Shown one piece after another: positions 26,217 to 32,147 of a stretch of DNA of 32,147 nt (position 1 is its first letter; each line of letters opens with the position of its first letter). A program made the translations under genes and the position numbers. The notes beneath the pieces are model-generated. The model ran no database searches. It was given only the letters and a program-made list of their open reading frames with translations, and had not been told where the DNA came from. The stretch comes from Vibrio mexicanus (GTDB taxonomy: Bacteria > Pseudomonadota > Gammaproteobacteria > Enterobacterales > Vibrionaceae). The stretch covers positions 1 to 32,147 of the forward strand of contig NZ_JYJP01000107.1 in assembly GCF_001012815.1 (NCBI RefSeq). Direction: 5' to 3'.

Positions 26217-26915
26217 ATGATTAAAATTGTTAGCTTCAAAATCTGCCCATTTGTTCAACGCGTCACTGCCGCACTTGAAGCCAAAAAGATCCCTTACGAA
26301 ATTGAATACATCGAGCTAAAAAACAAACCTCAATGGTTCCTAGATATTTCGCCAAACGGGCAAGTGCCAATCCTAATCACAGAATCTGGGAAGACACTGT
26401 TTGAGTCTGATGCGATTACCGAGTACATCGAAGACGAATTTGGCCCGTTAGAGCAAGGGGTAACCAATGAGCAGCGTGCACTTGACCGAGCATGGAGCTA
26501 CCTAGGTTCAAAACACTATTTAGCACAATGTGGAACCATGAGCAGCAAAGACAAAGCTACTTTTGATGAGCGTGCAGCCAAACTGTTTAAGGCGTTCGAA
26601 AAGGCCGAAAAGCAGTTGTCAGGCAACACCAAGTTCTTTAAATCAGACAACTTAAGTAATGTCGATATGGCATGGTTGCCACTGCTCCATCGAGCGGCTT
26701 TGGTAAAAGCACATTCGGGCTATGATTTCTTCTGCGGCTTGCCAAAAATGCAGGCATGGCAAGAGAGCATAATGGCAACAGGTTTGGTCGAAAAAACCGT
26801 TTCGGATGACTTCAATGAGAAGTTTTCTAACTTCTACCTCACCAATACTTATGTTGGCGAAGGCAAAGACATTCAGCAACAAGGTGGCTGTGGATCATCA
26901 AGCTGCTGCGGGTAA
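26217..26915 (+). CDS. Glutathione S-transferase-like protein with Cys-rich tail
   Basis: 232-residue GST-fold protein. The N-terminal thioredoxin-like domain has an omega/glutaredoxin-type active site, C10 in SFKICPFVQRVTAALE, and the GSH-binding SPNGQVPILI ... LFESDAITEYIED. The C-terminal half is helical. ATG 26217 follows an AGGAAA Shine-Dalgarno and is where homology begins; an upstream in-frame start (26094) would read through the rlmJ terminator. The last residues, GGCGSSSCCG, form a short Cys-rich tail (C225, C230, C231) that is not part of the GST fold and may bind metal or be thiol-reactive (inference). It sits just upstream of gor. Activity is probably glutathione-dependent thiol exchange or conjugation; substrate unknown. 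Confidence 0.85.
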   Translation: MIKIVSFKICPFVQRVTAALEAKKIPYEIEYIELKNKPQWFLDISPNGQVPILITESGKTLFESDAITEYIEDEFGPLEQGVTNEQRALDRAWSYLGSKHYLAQCGTMSSKDKATFDERAAKLFKAFEKAEKQLSGNTKFFKSDNLSNVDMAWLPLLHRAALVKAHSGYDFFCGLPKMQAWQESIMATGLVEKTVSDDFNEKFSNFYLTNTYVGEGKDIQQQGGCGSSSCCG

Positions 26916-26933
26916 GTTGATTGCAATTTGTAT

Positions 26934-26962
26934 AGAGGGCGAATATCGCCCTCTTTCTATTT
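26934..26962 (+). terminator. Intrinsic terminator of the GST-like gene
   Basis: 9-bp perfect stem AGAGGGCGA (26934-26942) / TCGCCCTCT (26946-26954), loop ATA, followed by T-rich TTCTATTTT. Confidence 0.82.
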
Positions 26963-27135
26963 TGCCTTCAAATAATAGCGGCTATCGATGAAGCTTTTTC
27001 CTATCTAGGAAAGTTGCTAAACTCGTTAGCGAAAAGGACAAGGAAGTGTACGCCGATATCCGTGTGTTGAGTTCATACTTACTCAACCCCATATAGTGTG
27101 TATGCTCATAAAAATTAATAAGCTCGGAGAAAGTC

Positions 27136-28491
27136 ATGGCGACTCATTTTGATTACATCTGCATCGGTGGCGGCTCAGGCGGCATCGCATCAGCAAACCG
27201 CGCGGCAATGTACGGCGCAAAAGTAGCACTCATCGAAGCACAAGACCTTGGTGGTACGTGTGTAAACGTAGGTTGTGTCCCTAAGAAAGTGATGTGGCAC
27301 GGTGCTCAAATCGCTGAAGCAATGAACCTTTACGCTGAAGACTACGGCTTCGATGTCGATGTAAAAGGCTTTGACTGGAGCAAACTGGTCGAGAGCCGCC
27401 AAGCTTACATTGGCCGTATCCACCAGTCTTACGATCGCGTACTGGGTAACAACAAAGTAAACGTAATCAAAGGTTTTGCTAAGTTCGTAGACGAAAAAAC
27501 TGTTGAAGTAAACGGCGAGCACTACACAGCCGATCACATCCTAATTGCAGTCGGCGGCCGCCCTACCATTCCAAACATCCCAGGCGCGGAATACGGTATC
27601 GACTCTAACGGCTTCTTCGAGCTAAACGAGCAACCAAAACGTGTTGCTGTTATCGGTGCAGGTTACATCGCGGTTGAAATCGCAGGCGTACTTAGCGCGC
27701 TAGGTACAGAAACTCACCTGTTCTGCCGTAAAGAATCACCACTACGTAGCTTCGATCCAATGATCATCGAAACGCTAGTTGAAGTGATGGAAGCGGAAGG
27801 CCCAACACTGCACACGCACTCAGTGCCAAAAGAAGTGGTTAAAGAAGCCGATGGCAGCCTAACGCTTCACCTAGAAAACGGTAACACACAAAACGTTGAC
27901 CAGCTTATCTGGGCGATCGGTCGTCACCCAGCAACGGATGCAATCAACCTTGCATCGACTGGCGTTGAAACTAACGATCGCGGCTACATCAAAGTCGACG
28001 AGTTCCAAGCGACTAACGTACCTGGCATCTACTGTGTGGGCGACATCATGGAAGGCGGTATCGAGCTAACACCAGTGGCAGTTAAAGCCGGTCGTCAGTT
28101 ATCAGAGCGTTTATTCAATGGCAAGACCAACGCGAAAATGGACTACAACCTAGTGCCAACCGTTGTGTTCAGCCACCCACCAATCGGTACTATCGGCCTG
28201 ACTACGCAAGAAGCGGAAGAGAAATACGGCAAAGACAACGTGAAGGTTTACACGTCTGGCTTTACTGCGATGTACACCGCAGTAACTAAGCACCGTCAAC
28301 CATGTAAGATGAAGCTTGTGTGTGCTGGCGAAGAAGAGACAGTAGTTGGTCTACACGGCATCGGTTTCACCGTAGACGAAATGATTCAAGGCTTCGGCGT
28401 TGCAATGAAGATGGGTGCAACCAAAGCAGACTTCGACTCTGTTGTGGCAATTCACCCAACAGGCTCGGAAGAGTTCGTTACCATGCGCTAG
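27136..28491 (+). CDS. gor: Glutathione-disulfide reductase
   Basis: FAD-dependent, NADPH-using enzyme that regenerates GSH from GSSG in the cytoplasm. The 451-residue product has the N-terminal FAD dinucleotide fold (GGGSGGIASANRAA), the redox-active disulfide C42/C47 in GGTCVNVGC, the NADPH fold (VIGAGYIAVEIAG), GIYCVGDI, and the C-terminal catalytic H440 in HPTGSEE. Good Shine-Dalgarno (GGAGAAA). Order prlC-rlmJ-gor is as in E. coli apart from the inserted GST gene. Oddity: its last six codons and downstream terminator region recur at 32046-32138 beyond a toxin module, so the 3' end of gor is a cassette insertion point. Confidence 0.96.
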   Translation: MATHFDYICIGGGSGGIASANRAAMYGAKVALIEAQDLGGTCVNVGCVPKKVMWHGAQIAEAMNLYAEDYGFDVDVKGFDWSKLVESRQAYIGRIHQSYDRVLGNNKVNVIKGFAKFVDEKTVEVNGEHYTADHILIAVGGRPTIPNIPGAEYGIDSNGFFELNEQPKRVAVIGAGYIAVEIAGVLSALGTETHLFCRKESPLRSFDPMIIETLVEVMEAEGPTLHTHSVPKEVVKEADGSLTLHLENGNTQNVDQLIWAIGRHPATDAINLASTGVETNDRGYIKVDEFQATNVPGIYCVGDIMEGGIELTPVAVKAGRQLSERLFNGKTNAKMDYNLVPTVVFSHPPIGTIGLTTQEAEEKYGKDNVKVYTSGFTAMYTAVTKHRQPCKMKLVCAGEEETVVGLHGIGFTVDEMIQGFGVAMKMGATKADFDSVVAIHPTGSEEFVTMR

Positions 28492-28567
28492 TGAATATGC
28501 GCTAATCAAGCAAGAATCGTGCTTAAACAGCAGCGAAACGCTTAAAATGAAAGGGCTCTTTGAAAAG
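28475..28567 (+). repeat. Direct repeat, left copy: gor 3' end and terminator stem
   Basis: 93-bp direct repeat with the copy at 32046-32138. The first 37 bp (28475-28511) are identical; there are eight mismatches overall. This copy is joined to intact gor and to a complete terminator. Confidence 0.93.
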
Positions 28568-28579
28568 AGCCCTTTTTTA
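28551..28579 (+). terminator. Intrinsic terminator of gor
   Basis: GGGCTCTTT (28553-28561) / AAAGAGCCC (28564-28572), followed by TTTTTT. The first arm recurs at the right edge of the window. Confidence 0.88.
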
Positions 28580-28718
28580 ACATACTCATTTGGATACTAA
28601 ACAAAAAAACAACCAGATAAACCTTTGAATTATTGCACTTTCACTAGTATTTCAGTGAGAAAGCCACTCACACTTGATGATAAAGTGTTCGCATCATTAA
28701 TGATGCCGAAGCGGTACT

Positions 28719-30476
28719 ATGACTAACGAAGATAGCATTTTCCCACCAAATTCTATGGGGTATAATTCTCCGAGCAGAATCCTCCCTGTCGGAAGCGAAG
28801 ATCCAATCTATCAGCAAGCAACCAGAGAGAGTTATTTTCCTATATGGTCCATTGCTTATGACAATGAGATAGGAAGTGCACAAGGAATCACCCCTCCTAT
28901 AACAAACGCAGTCGATACTCGCCCAAAGTCGCTATCTAGCACCAGTAGCGGCACTGACTCGCTACCTTTAGATTCTTCATCAAATGAACTTTCAAAAACC
29001 TTAAAAGATTTTTCTGAGTATTTTGGTTCTGATACTGACAAGTCCTTCGCTGCAAACATCCTTTCTTCAGCAGACACCACCATGCCTTTACCTTTAAGCC
29101 AGTTTGGTGAAGTAGCAGTGCTTACATCAGGAAAAAGCTCCGACTTTAAACACCGATTTTCAAAAATGGAGCCGGAAAGCGAACTCAAAATCATGCAAGG
29201 AACCAGCTCTGCTGAGTTGATGCTTAGGCCCCTAGGTGGCTGGCATGTTAGCCACAATGATGAAGAAGTTTTGCCCGCATGGTGTTTGATGTTCAGCGCT
29301 ATTGGCATGAAAGCTGAACACTTAATCGACAATAGTGATTTCATTAAACTTTCAACCGTCAATACCGACCTAAAACTAAGACTTCAAATTAACAATAGAC
29401 GGGAGGATGTCATTGGTTTTCATCGAAAAGATGCACCACTCCCCGTTGTTATCGCTGAAACTGAATCGACTGATGACTCCAGTACGCTAGTTGCAACTCT
29501 TCCAAGCGGGTTAGTTATAAAATGGAATGGCCATGACAATGAAGGGCCTTTATTTGAGGGTAGCCAGGCACGAAACTTTACCAACCTACGAAATAACAAG
29601 GTTCTACCTGTGGGTAGCAGCACTCAGAACCTTGATGGGTTATCAGATGCAGACGTGGAAGAAGTGGTCGTAGTATTCCCAACTCAGCCTTTACTAGATC
29701 CAATATACCTTGTTTTGCCAACATTCAAGGAACAGGCAAAATTCGAAATTGACCCTCGAAACATGTTTTGGCCACCATACAACCCATTGGCTAAAGGTGA
29801 GGACAAATGGATAAATGTTGAATACACCTCTCCAATTACGAGTATCGCCGTTTTATCCTTGGAGGAAGCACAAGAGTTTTATGCTAACCTCGGCGGAAAA
29901 GACACTGTTGGCAATACTAAAAACTTCGCAGATCTTACCAAAGGAAGTGTTGAAGCATATAACACAGCAAAAGGGCTTGGCGGCCTTGGTGTCAAAGCTT
30001 CAACTAAAAATATCAACGGTAAAGATTGGGTCATTATTCGAGATTTCCGTCGCCATCAACAAACTTTGATGAAAGGCAATAAATGGGGAGCCAACAATCC
30101 GAGAGTTGTCCAAGCAGGATTGGGGTTAAACGACCTTAAAGGAGCTGCCCGCTATGCTAAACATCACGTAAAATTTAATGCCGGAATTGAAGTTGCGTTT
30201 GCTGTAGGTATCAATGCGGCCGATTACATTTTGCGAGATGAAGCCACACTGGCTGAGTTTGTTGGTAACTCTGCGGGCGATATAGCGAAAGGGTTTATAA
30301 CGCTTGCTGGAGCAACATTGATTACCGCTACAGTACCCGCAACAGTAGGGGTTTTAGTTACGGGTCTGATTTTTACTGGTGTTTCTTTTGCTCTTGGTAA
30401 AGCATTGGATTCAATAGACAACAATAAAGGTTATTCTAAAGAAATGACAAAAGCACTAGAGAAATACTTTCAATGA
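28719..30476 (+). CDS. Putative pore-forming antibacterial toxin with pyocin-S-like central region
   Basis: 585 residues, no signal peptide. Residues 1-120 are polar, Ser/Thr/Pro-rich and unrecognised. About 130-335 looks like a pyocin-S-type domain, mostly beta, ending in VVVVFPTQPLLDPIYLVLP (317-334). Residues 405-585 form a separate C-terminal domain: KDWVIIRDFRRHQQTLMKG, GANNPRVVQAGLGL, then hydrophobic stretches (about 488-505 and 525-562). From memory it resembles pore-forming C-terminal toxin domains of contact-dependent systems; this was not verified. The stop overlaps the first immunity-like gene by 4 bp (ATGA). No PAAR, Hcp, VgrG or lysis gene is nearby, so delivery could be type VI secretion or bacteriocin release. 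Other functions are possible. Confidence 0.65.
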   Translation: MTNEDSIFPPNSMGYNSPSRILPVGSEDPIYQQATRESYFPIWSIAYDNEIGSAQGITPPITNAVDTRPKSLSSTSSGTDSLPLDSSSNELSKTLKDFSEYFGSDTDKSFAANILSSADTTMPLPLSQFGEVAVLTSGKSSDFKHRFSKMEPESELKIMQGTSSAELMLRPLGGWHVSHNDEEVLPAWCLMFSAIGMKAEHLIDNSDFIKLSTVNTDLKLRLQINNRREDVIGFHRKDAPLPVVIAETESTDDSSTLVATLPSGLVIKWNGHDNEGPLFEGSQARNFTNLRNNKVLPVGSSTQNLDGLSDADVEEVVVVFPTQPLLDPIYLVLPTFKEQAKFEIDPRNMFWPPYNPLAKGEDKWINVEYTSPITSIAVLSLEEAQEFYANLGGKDTVGNTKNFADLTKGSVEAYNTAKGLGGLGVKASTKNINGKDWVIIRDFRRHQQTLMKGNKWGANNPRVVQAGLGLNDLKGAARYAKHHVKFNAGIEVAFAVGINAADYILRDEATLAEFVGNSAGDIAKGFITLAGATLITATVPATVGVLVTGLIFTGVSFALGKALDSIDNNKGYSKEMTKALEKYFQ

Positions 30477-30883
30477 ACATAGTCCGGCTAGTTGTATATA
30501 CCCTTGTCACACTACTCGCTTTTTACCAAGTGAGCGACCAGGTAGTTACCGCTTTTTCCAACGAAGATATAGTCAAGATTGATGGATTAATTAATATTTG
30601 GGCAAGTAATGCTATGTTATTAATTTTCCCATACCTAGCTCTCTATGTTGTTAAGGAGCAGTTTAAGCTACCCCTACCTATTGGGGAAATAAATAAAGTT
30701 GGTGTGGTGTTACTGATCATTGTCGCCCCTTTGCTTTCTCTTGGACTCTACAGTCAGGCAAAATCAAATGTCACTAGTTATATCGAATGTTCAGAACAAC
30801 GCACTTTCACAAGCCGATATTCAAGCCGAACCTACGCGATTAGTGAAGATATGTGCTTAACGTTAGTTGAAGAAAGCTCATAG
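30473..30883 (+). CDS. Putative immunity protein 1 (small membrane protein)
   Basis: 136 residues with three likely membrane helices (about 4-22, 43-62, 76-93) and a hydrophilic C-terminal tail containing SYIECSEQRTFTSRYSSRTY. The start overlaps the toxin stop (ATGA), so the two are translationally coupled, as expected for an immunity gene. A multi-pass inner-membrane protein is the usual protector against pore-forming toxins acting at the inner membrane. It is paralogous to the next two genes. It may belong to DUF1240 or a related family (from memory, uncertain). A hairpin follows the stop. Confidence 0.68.
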   Translation: MNIVRLVVYTLVTLLAFYQVSDQVVTAFSNEDIVKIDGLINIWASNAMLLIFPYLALYVVKEQFKLPLPIGEINKVGVVLLIIVAPLLSLGLYSQAKSNVTSYIECSEQRTFTSRYSSRTYAISEDMCLTLVEESS

Positions 30884-30999
30884 ATATAAGGGGGACTTTT
30901 CCTCAAAAACGGGGCGATTTAAGTCTGGAAAACTATTTTCCAGACTTCCATTTTTTTCAAAAAAAGTGCAGTTTTTTGTATTTTCCGGAAAAGCCTCCC
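30756..30999 (+). repeat. Direct repeat, left copy: immunity gene 3' end plus hairpin
   Basis: About 244 bp matching 31744-31987 at a constant offset of 988. The coding part, 30756-30883, is nearly identical (about four differences). The following non-coding part, with the hairpin, is more diverged but clearly homologous. Confidence 0.9.
30921..30958 (+). terminator. Hairpin downstream of immunity gene 1 (candidate terminator)
   Basis: 12-bp perfect stem AAGTCTGGAAAA (30921-30932) / TTTTCCAGACTT (30936-30947), loop CTA, then CCATTTTTTTC. It would limit read-through to the two later genes. Confidence 0.65.
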
Positions 31000-31025
31000 T
31001 ACAAAAGCTACTGAGGAATTATTTA

Positions 31026-31447
31026 ATGATTAGTGTTTTAGCAAGGCTCTTATTTTTACCAATTATCATTTATTGGCTTGGCAAAATGAGTTTAGAACTG
31101 GCATCTATCGCTTTTGAGGCGTCAAGCGTAGTTAAAGTGGATGGGTTACTCAATATTGCCGGCGTTTATGGGATGCTGTTGGTTACTTGTTATCTTTTTG
31201 TTTGGTGGTTAAACCAGCTCATTAAAAACGCATTACCTGTCGGTGACTTCAGTAAGGTAACTGGTTTTTTGCTACTAGTAGTCACTCCATTAGCAACAAC
31301 AGTTACGTACCAAGCATAAAATCGAATATCTCTCATTACGTCGAGTGTAAAGAACAACGTTCTTTTTCAAGTCGATATTCAAGCCGCACTTATGCTATTA
31401 GTGAAGAAGTATGCTTAACGCTAACTGAAGAAACTTATTCAAACTAA
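31026..31447 (+). CDS. Putative immunity protein 2 (frameshifted in this sequence)
   Basis: Paralogue of the flanking genes. ATG 31026 follows a TGAGGAAT Shine-Dalgarno; longer in-frame readings from 30867 pass through the hairpin and are unlikely. The first frame gives three hydrophobic segments and stops at TYQA. One added A at 31316 continues as IKSNISHYVECKEQRSFSSR and ends at 31447, for 140 residues, with the same C-terminal motif as its neighbours. It is the most diverged of the three (VDGLLNIAGVYGMLL against VKIDGLINIWASNAMLL). It may be a real orphan immunity gene; the break has the same pattern as the eight other one-base deletions in the window. Confidence 0.62.
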
Positions 31448-31460
31448 AGAACCGTTTTCT

Positions 31461-31871
31461 ATGTTCCTAGCTAGAGCACTATTATTCTTGTCAGCCTCAT
31501 GCCTAGCATTATGGCTTGTCTCTGATAATTTAGAAGCTGCATTTCTTTCACTGCCTGTTATTGAAATTCCTGGTTTACTGAATGTCTGGGGTAGCTACTC
31601 AATGTTACTTATCTGTCCCTACTTAGTGCTCCATGTAGTTAAAGATGAATTCAATCTTTCTTTACCGATTGGGGAAATCAATAGAGTAGGAATCGTGCTT
31701 ATGGTTATTTTGGCTCCCCTATTAGCATTGGGAACTTACAGTAAGGCAAAATCAAATGTCGCTAGTTATATCGAATGTTCAGAACAACGCACTTTCACAA
31801 GCCGATATTCAAGCCGAACCTACGCGATTAGTGAAGATATATGCTCAACGTTAGTTGAAGAAAGCTCATAG
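31461..31871 (+). CDS. Putative immunity protein 3 (small membrane protein)
   Basis: 136 residues, same length and topology as immunity protein 1. The first ~93 residues differ substantially (only about half identical by eye; shared LPIGEIN motif), while the last ~43 residues, from AKSNV, differ at only three or four positions. The sharp change suggests recombination inside the gene. It starts 13 bp after immunity gene 2. With no toxin of its own visible here, it may protect against a different variant of the toxin (inference). Confidence 0.66.
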   Translation: MFLARALLFLSASCLALWLVSDNLEAAFLSLPVIEIPGLLNVWGSYSMLLICPYLVLHVVKDEFNLSLPIGEINRVGIVLMVILAPLLALGTYSKAKSNVASYIECSEQRTFTSRYSSRTYAISEDICSTLVEESS

Positions 31872-31987
31872 CTCTAAGGGGGCTTTCCTCAAAAAACGGG
31901 GCGATTTGAGTCTGGAAAAAGTGTTTTCCAGACTTCCATTTTCTTTAAAAAAAGTGCAATTTTTTTCATTTTCTGGAAAAGCGTCCC
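31744..31987 (+). repeat. Direct repeat, right copy: immunity gene 3' end plus hairpin
   Basis: Counterpart of 30756-30999 at a constant offset of 988 bp. Confidence 0.9.
31909..31945 (+). terminator. Hairpin downstream of immunity gene 3 (candidate terminator)
   Basis: 11-bp perfect stem AGTCTGGAAAA (31909-31919) / TTTTCCAGACT (31924-31934), loop AGTG. It is the homologue of the hairpin at 30921; stem kept, loop changed. Confidence 0.6.
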
Positions 31988-32045
31988 GCGTCGTCGCCTA
32001 GCAAAGGTTTCCAGAGAAGTTCCAGAGTGGGATATAAAGGGTATA

Positions 32046-32138
32046 TCGTTACCATGCGCTAGTGAATATGCGCTAATCAAGCGACAATCGCACTTCAAAA
32101 GCAGCGAAACGCTTAGATTGAAAGGGCTCTTTGAAAAG
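32046..32138 (+). repeat. Direct repeat, right copy: displaced gor 3' end
   Basis: Begins TCGTTACCATGCGCTAG, i.e. the last codons and stop of gor, although no gor frame precedes it. It runs 93 bp to the first arm of the gor terminator, where genuine sequence ends. Compare 28475-28567. Confidence 0.93.
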
Positions 32139-32147
32139 CTGTCTCTT
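32139..32147. other. Probable residual Nextera adapter at the contig end
   Basis: CTGTCTCTT equals the first nine bases of the transposon mosaic end reverse complement (CTGTCTCTTATACACATCT). It replaces the AGCCC expected from the gor terminator at exactly this point. Confidence 0.75.

Larger units (their letters stand above)
28492..32138 (+). mobile_element. Toxin/immunity cassette inserted at the 3' end of gor
   Basis: About 3.6 kb between two copies of the gor 3' end. Contents are one toxin-like gene and three related small membrane protein genes, with lower GC to the eye than gor. No integrase, transposase or IS end is visible, so the means of movement is unknown; homologous recombination through the repeats is the simplest idea. 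The extent to the right is not known because the window ends inside the second repeat. Confidence 0.6.

Noticed and set aside
28580..28718. SOS box or strong promoter upstream of the toxin gene
   Set aside because: I looked for CTG-N10-CAG and for paired -35/-10 boxes and found nothing convincing in this AT-rich 139 bp; induction by DNA damage cannot be claimed.
28856..29362. 168-codon minus-strand frame opposite the toxin gene
   Set aside because: Antisense shadow: low-complexity composition, no Shine-Dalgarno, overlapping a better-supported gene.
28719..30476. Named type VI effector (MIX, PAAR, Rhs or VgrG-linked)
   Set aside because: No PAAR or Rhs repeats and no clear MIX motif are visible, and no hcp or vgrG lies in the window; delivery route left open.

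Overview
This is a gammaproteobacterial chromosome segment, almost certainly from the genus Vibrio. Protein sequences, gene order (rho-trxA // rhlB-gppA; prlC // rlmJ ... gor; ubiD-fre) and a Vibrio-style rRNA promoter/leader all point that way. Species was not determined. The left edge breaks inside the leader of an rRNA operon that reads out of the window. The right edge ends in nine bases matching a Nextera mosaic end, so the last genuine base is probably 32138.

Layout. 1-356: rRNA operon promoters P1/P2 and 16S leader (minus). 438-3279: ubiD - 2Fe-2S ferredoxin - fre operon (minus). 3403-4392: exported protein of unknown function. 4497-6284: rho and trxA (minus). 6397-9242: rhlB and gppA (plus). 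9374-10048: queuosine-precursor transporter yhhQ behind a preQ1-I-like riboswitch (minus). 10262-12397: recQ and a small overlapping gene (minus). 12575-15197: rarD, an AraC regulator and a LysE-type exporter (plus). 15382-17168: gamma-glutamyltransferase. 17201-17797: a CsrB-family regulatory RNA with about 29 GGA motifs and an upstream GacA/VarA-like palindrome. 17922-20094: uvrD (minus). 20351-22864: a bufferin-type operon (DUF2282 precursor, DUF692 MNIO enzyme, DUF2063 partner, DoxX protein). 22990-28491: prlC (minus), then rlmJ, a GST-like protein and gor (plus).

28475-32138 is the most unusual part. A putative pore-forming toxin gene with a pyocin-S-like central region is followed by three paralogous small membrane proteins, presumably immunity proteins. 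The whole module lies between two 93-bp direct repeats (about 91% identical) made of the last six codons of gor plus its downstream terminator region. This looks like a toxin/immunity cassette inserted at the 3' end of gor, with the immunity genes amplified and recombined inside it.

A quality warning applies throughout. Nine separate one-base deletions, and no insertions, interrupt otherwise full-length genes: rhlB, recQ, rarD, the LysE gene, ggt, uvrD (twice), the doxX gene and the second immunity gene. Restoring one base at each point gives a full-length protein of the usual family size. Because rhlB, recQ and uvrD would all be dead, sequencing or assembly error is much more likely than real pseudogenes, and these genes are annotated as single, frameshifted CDS.
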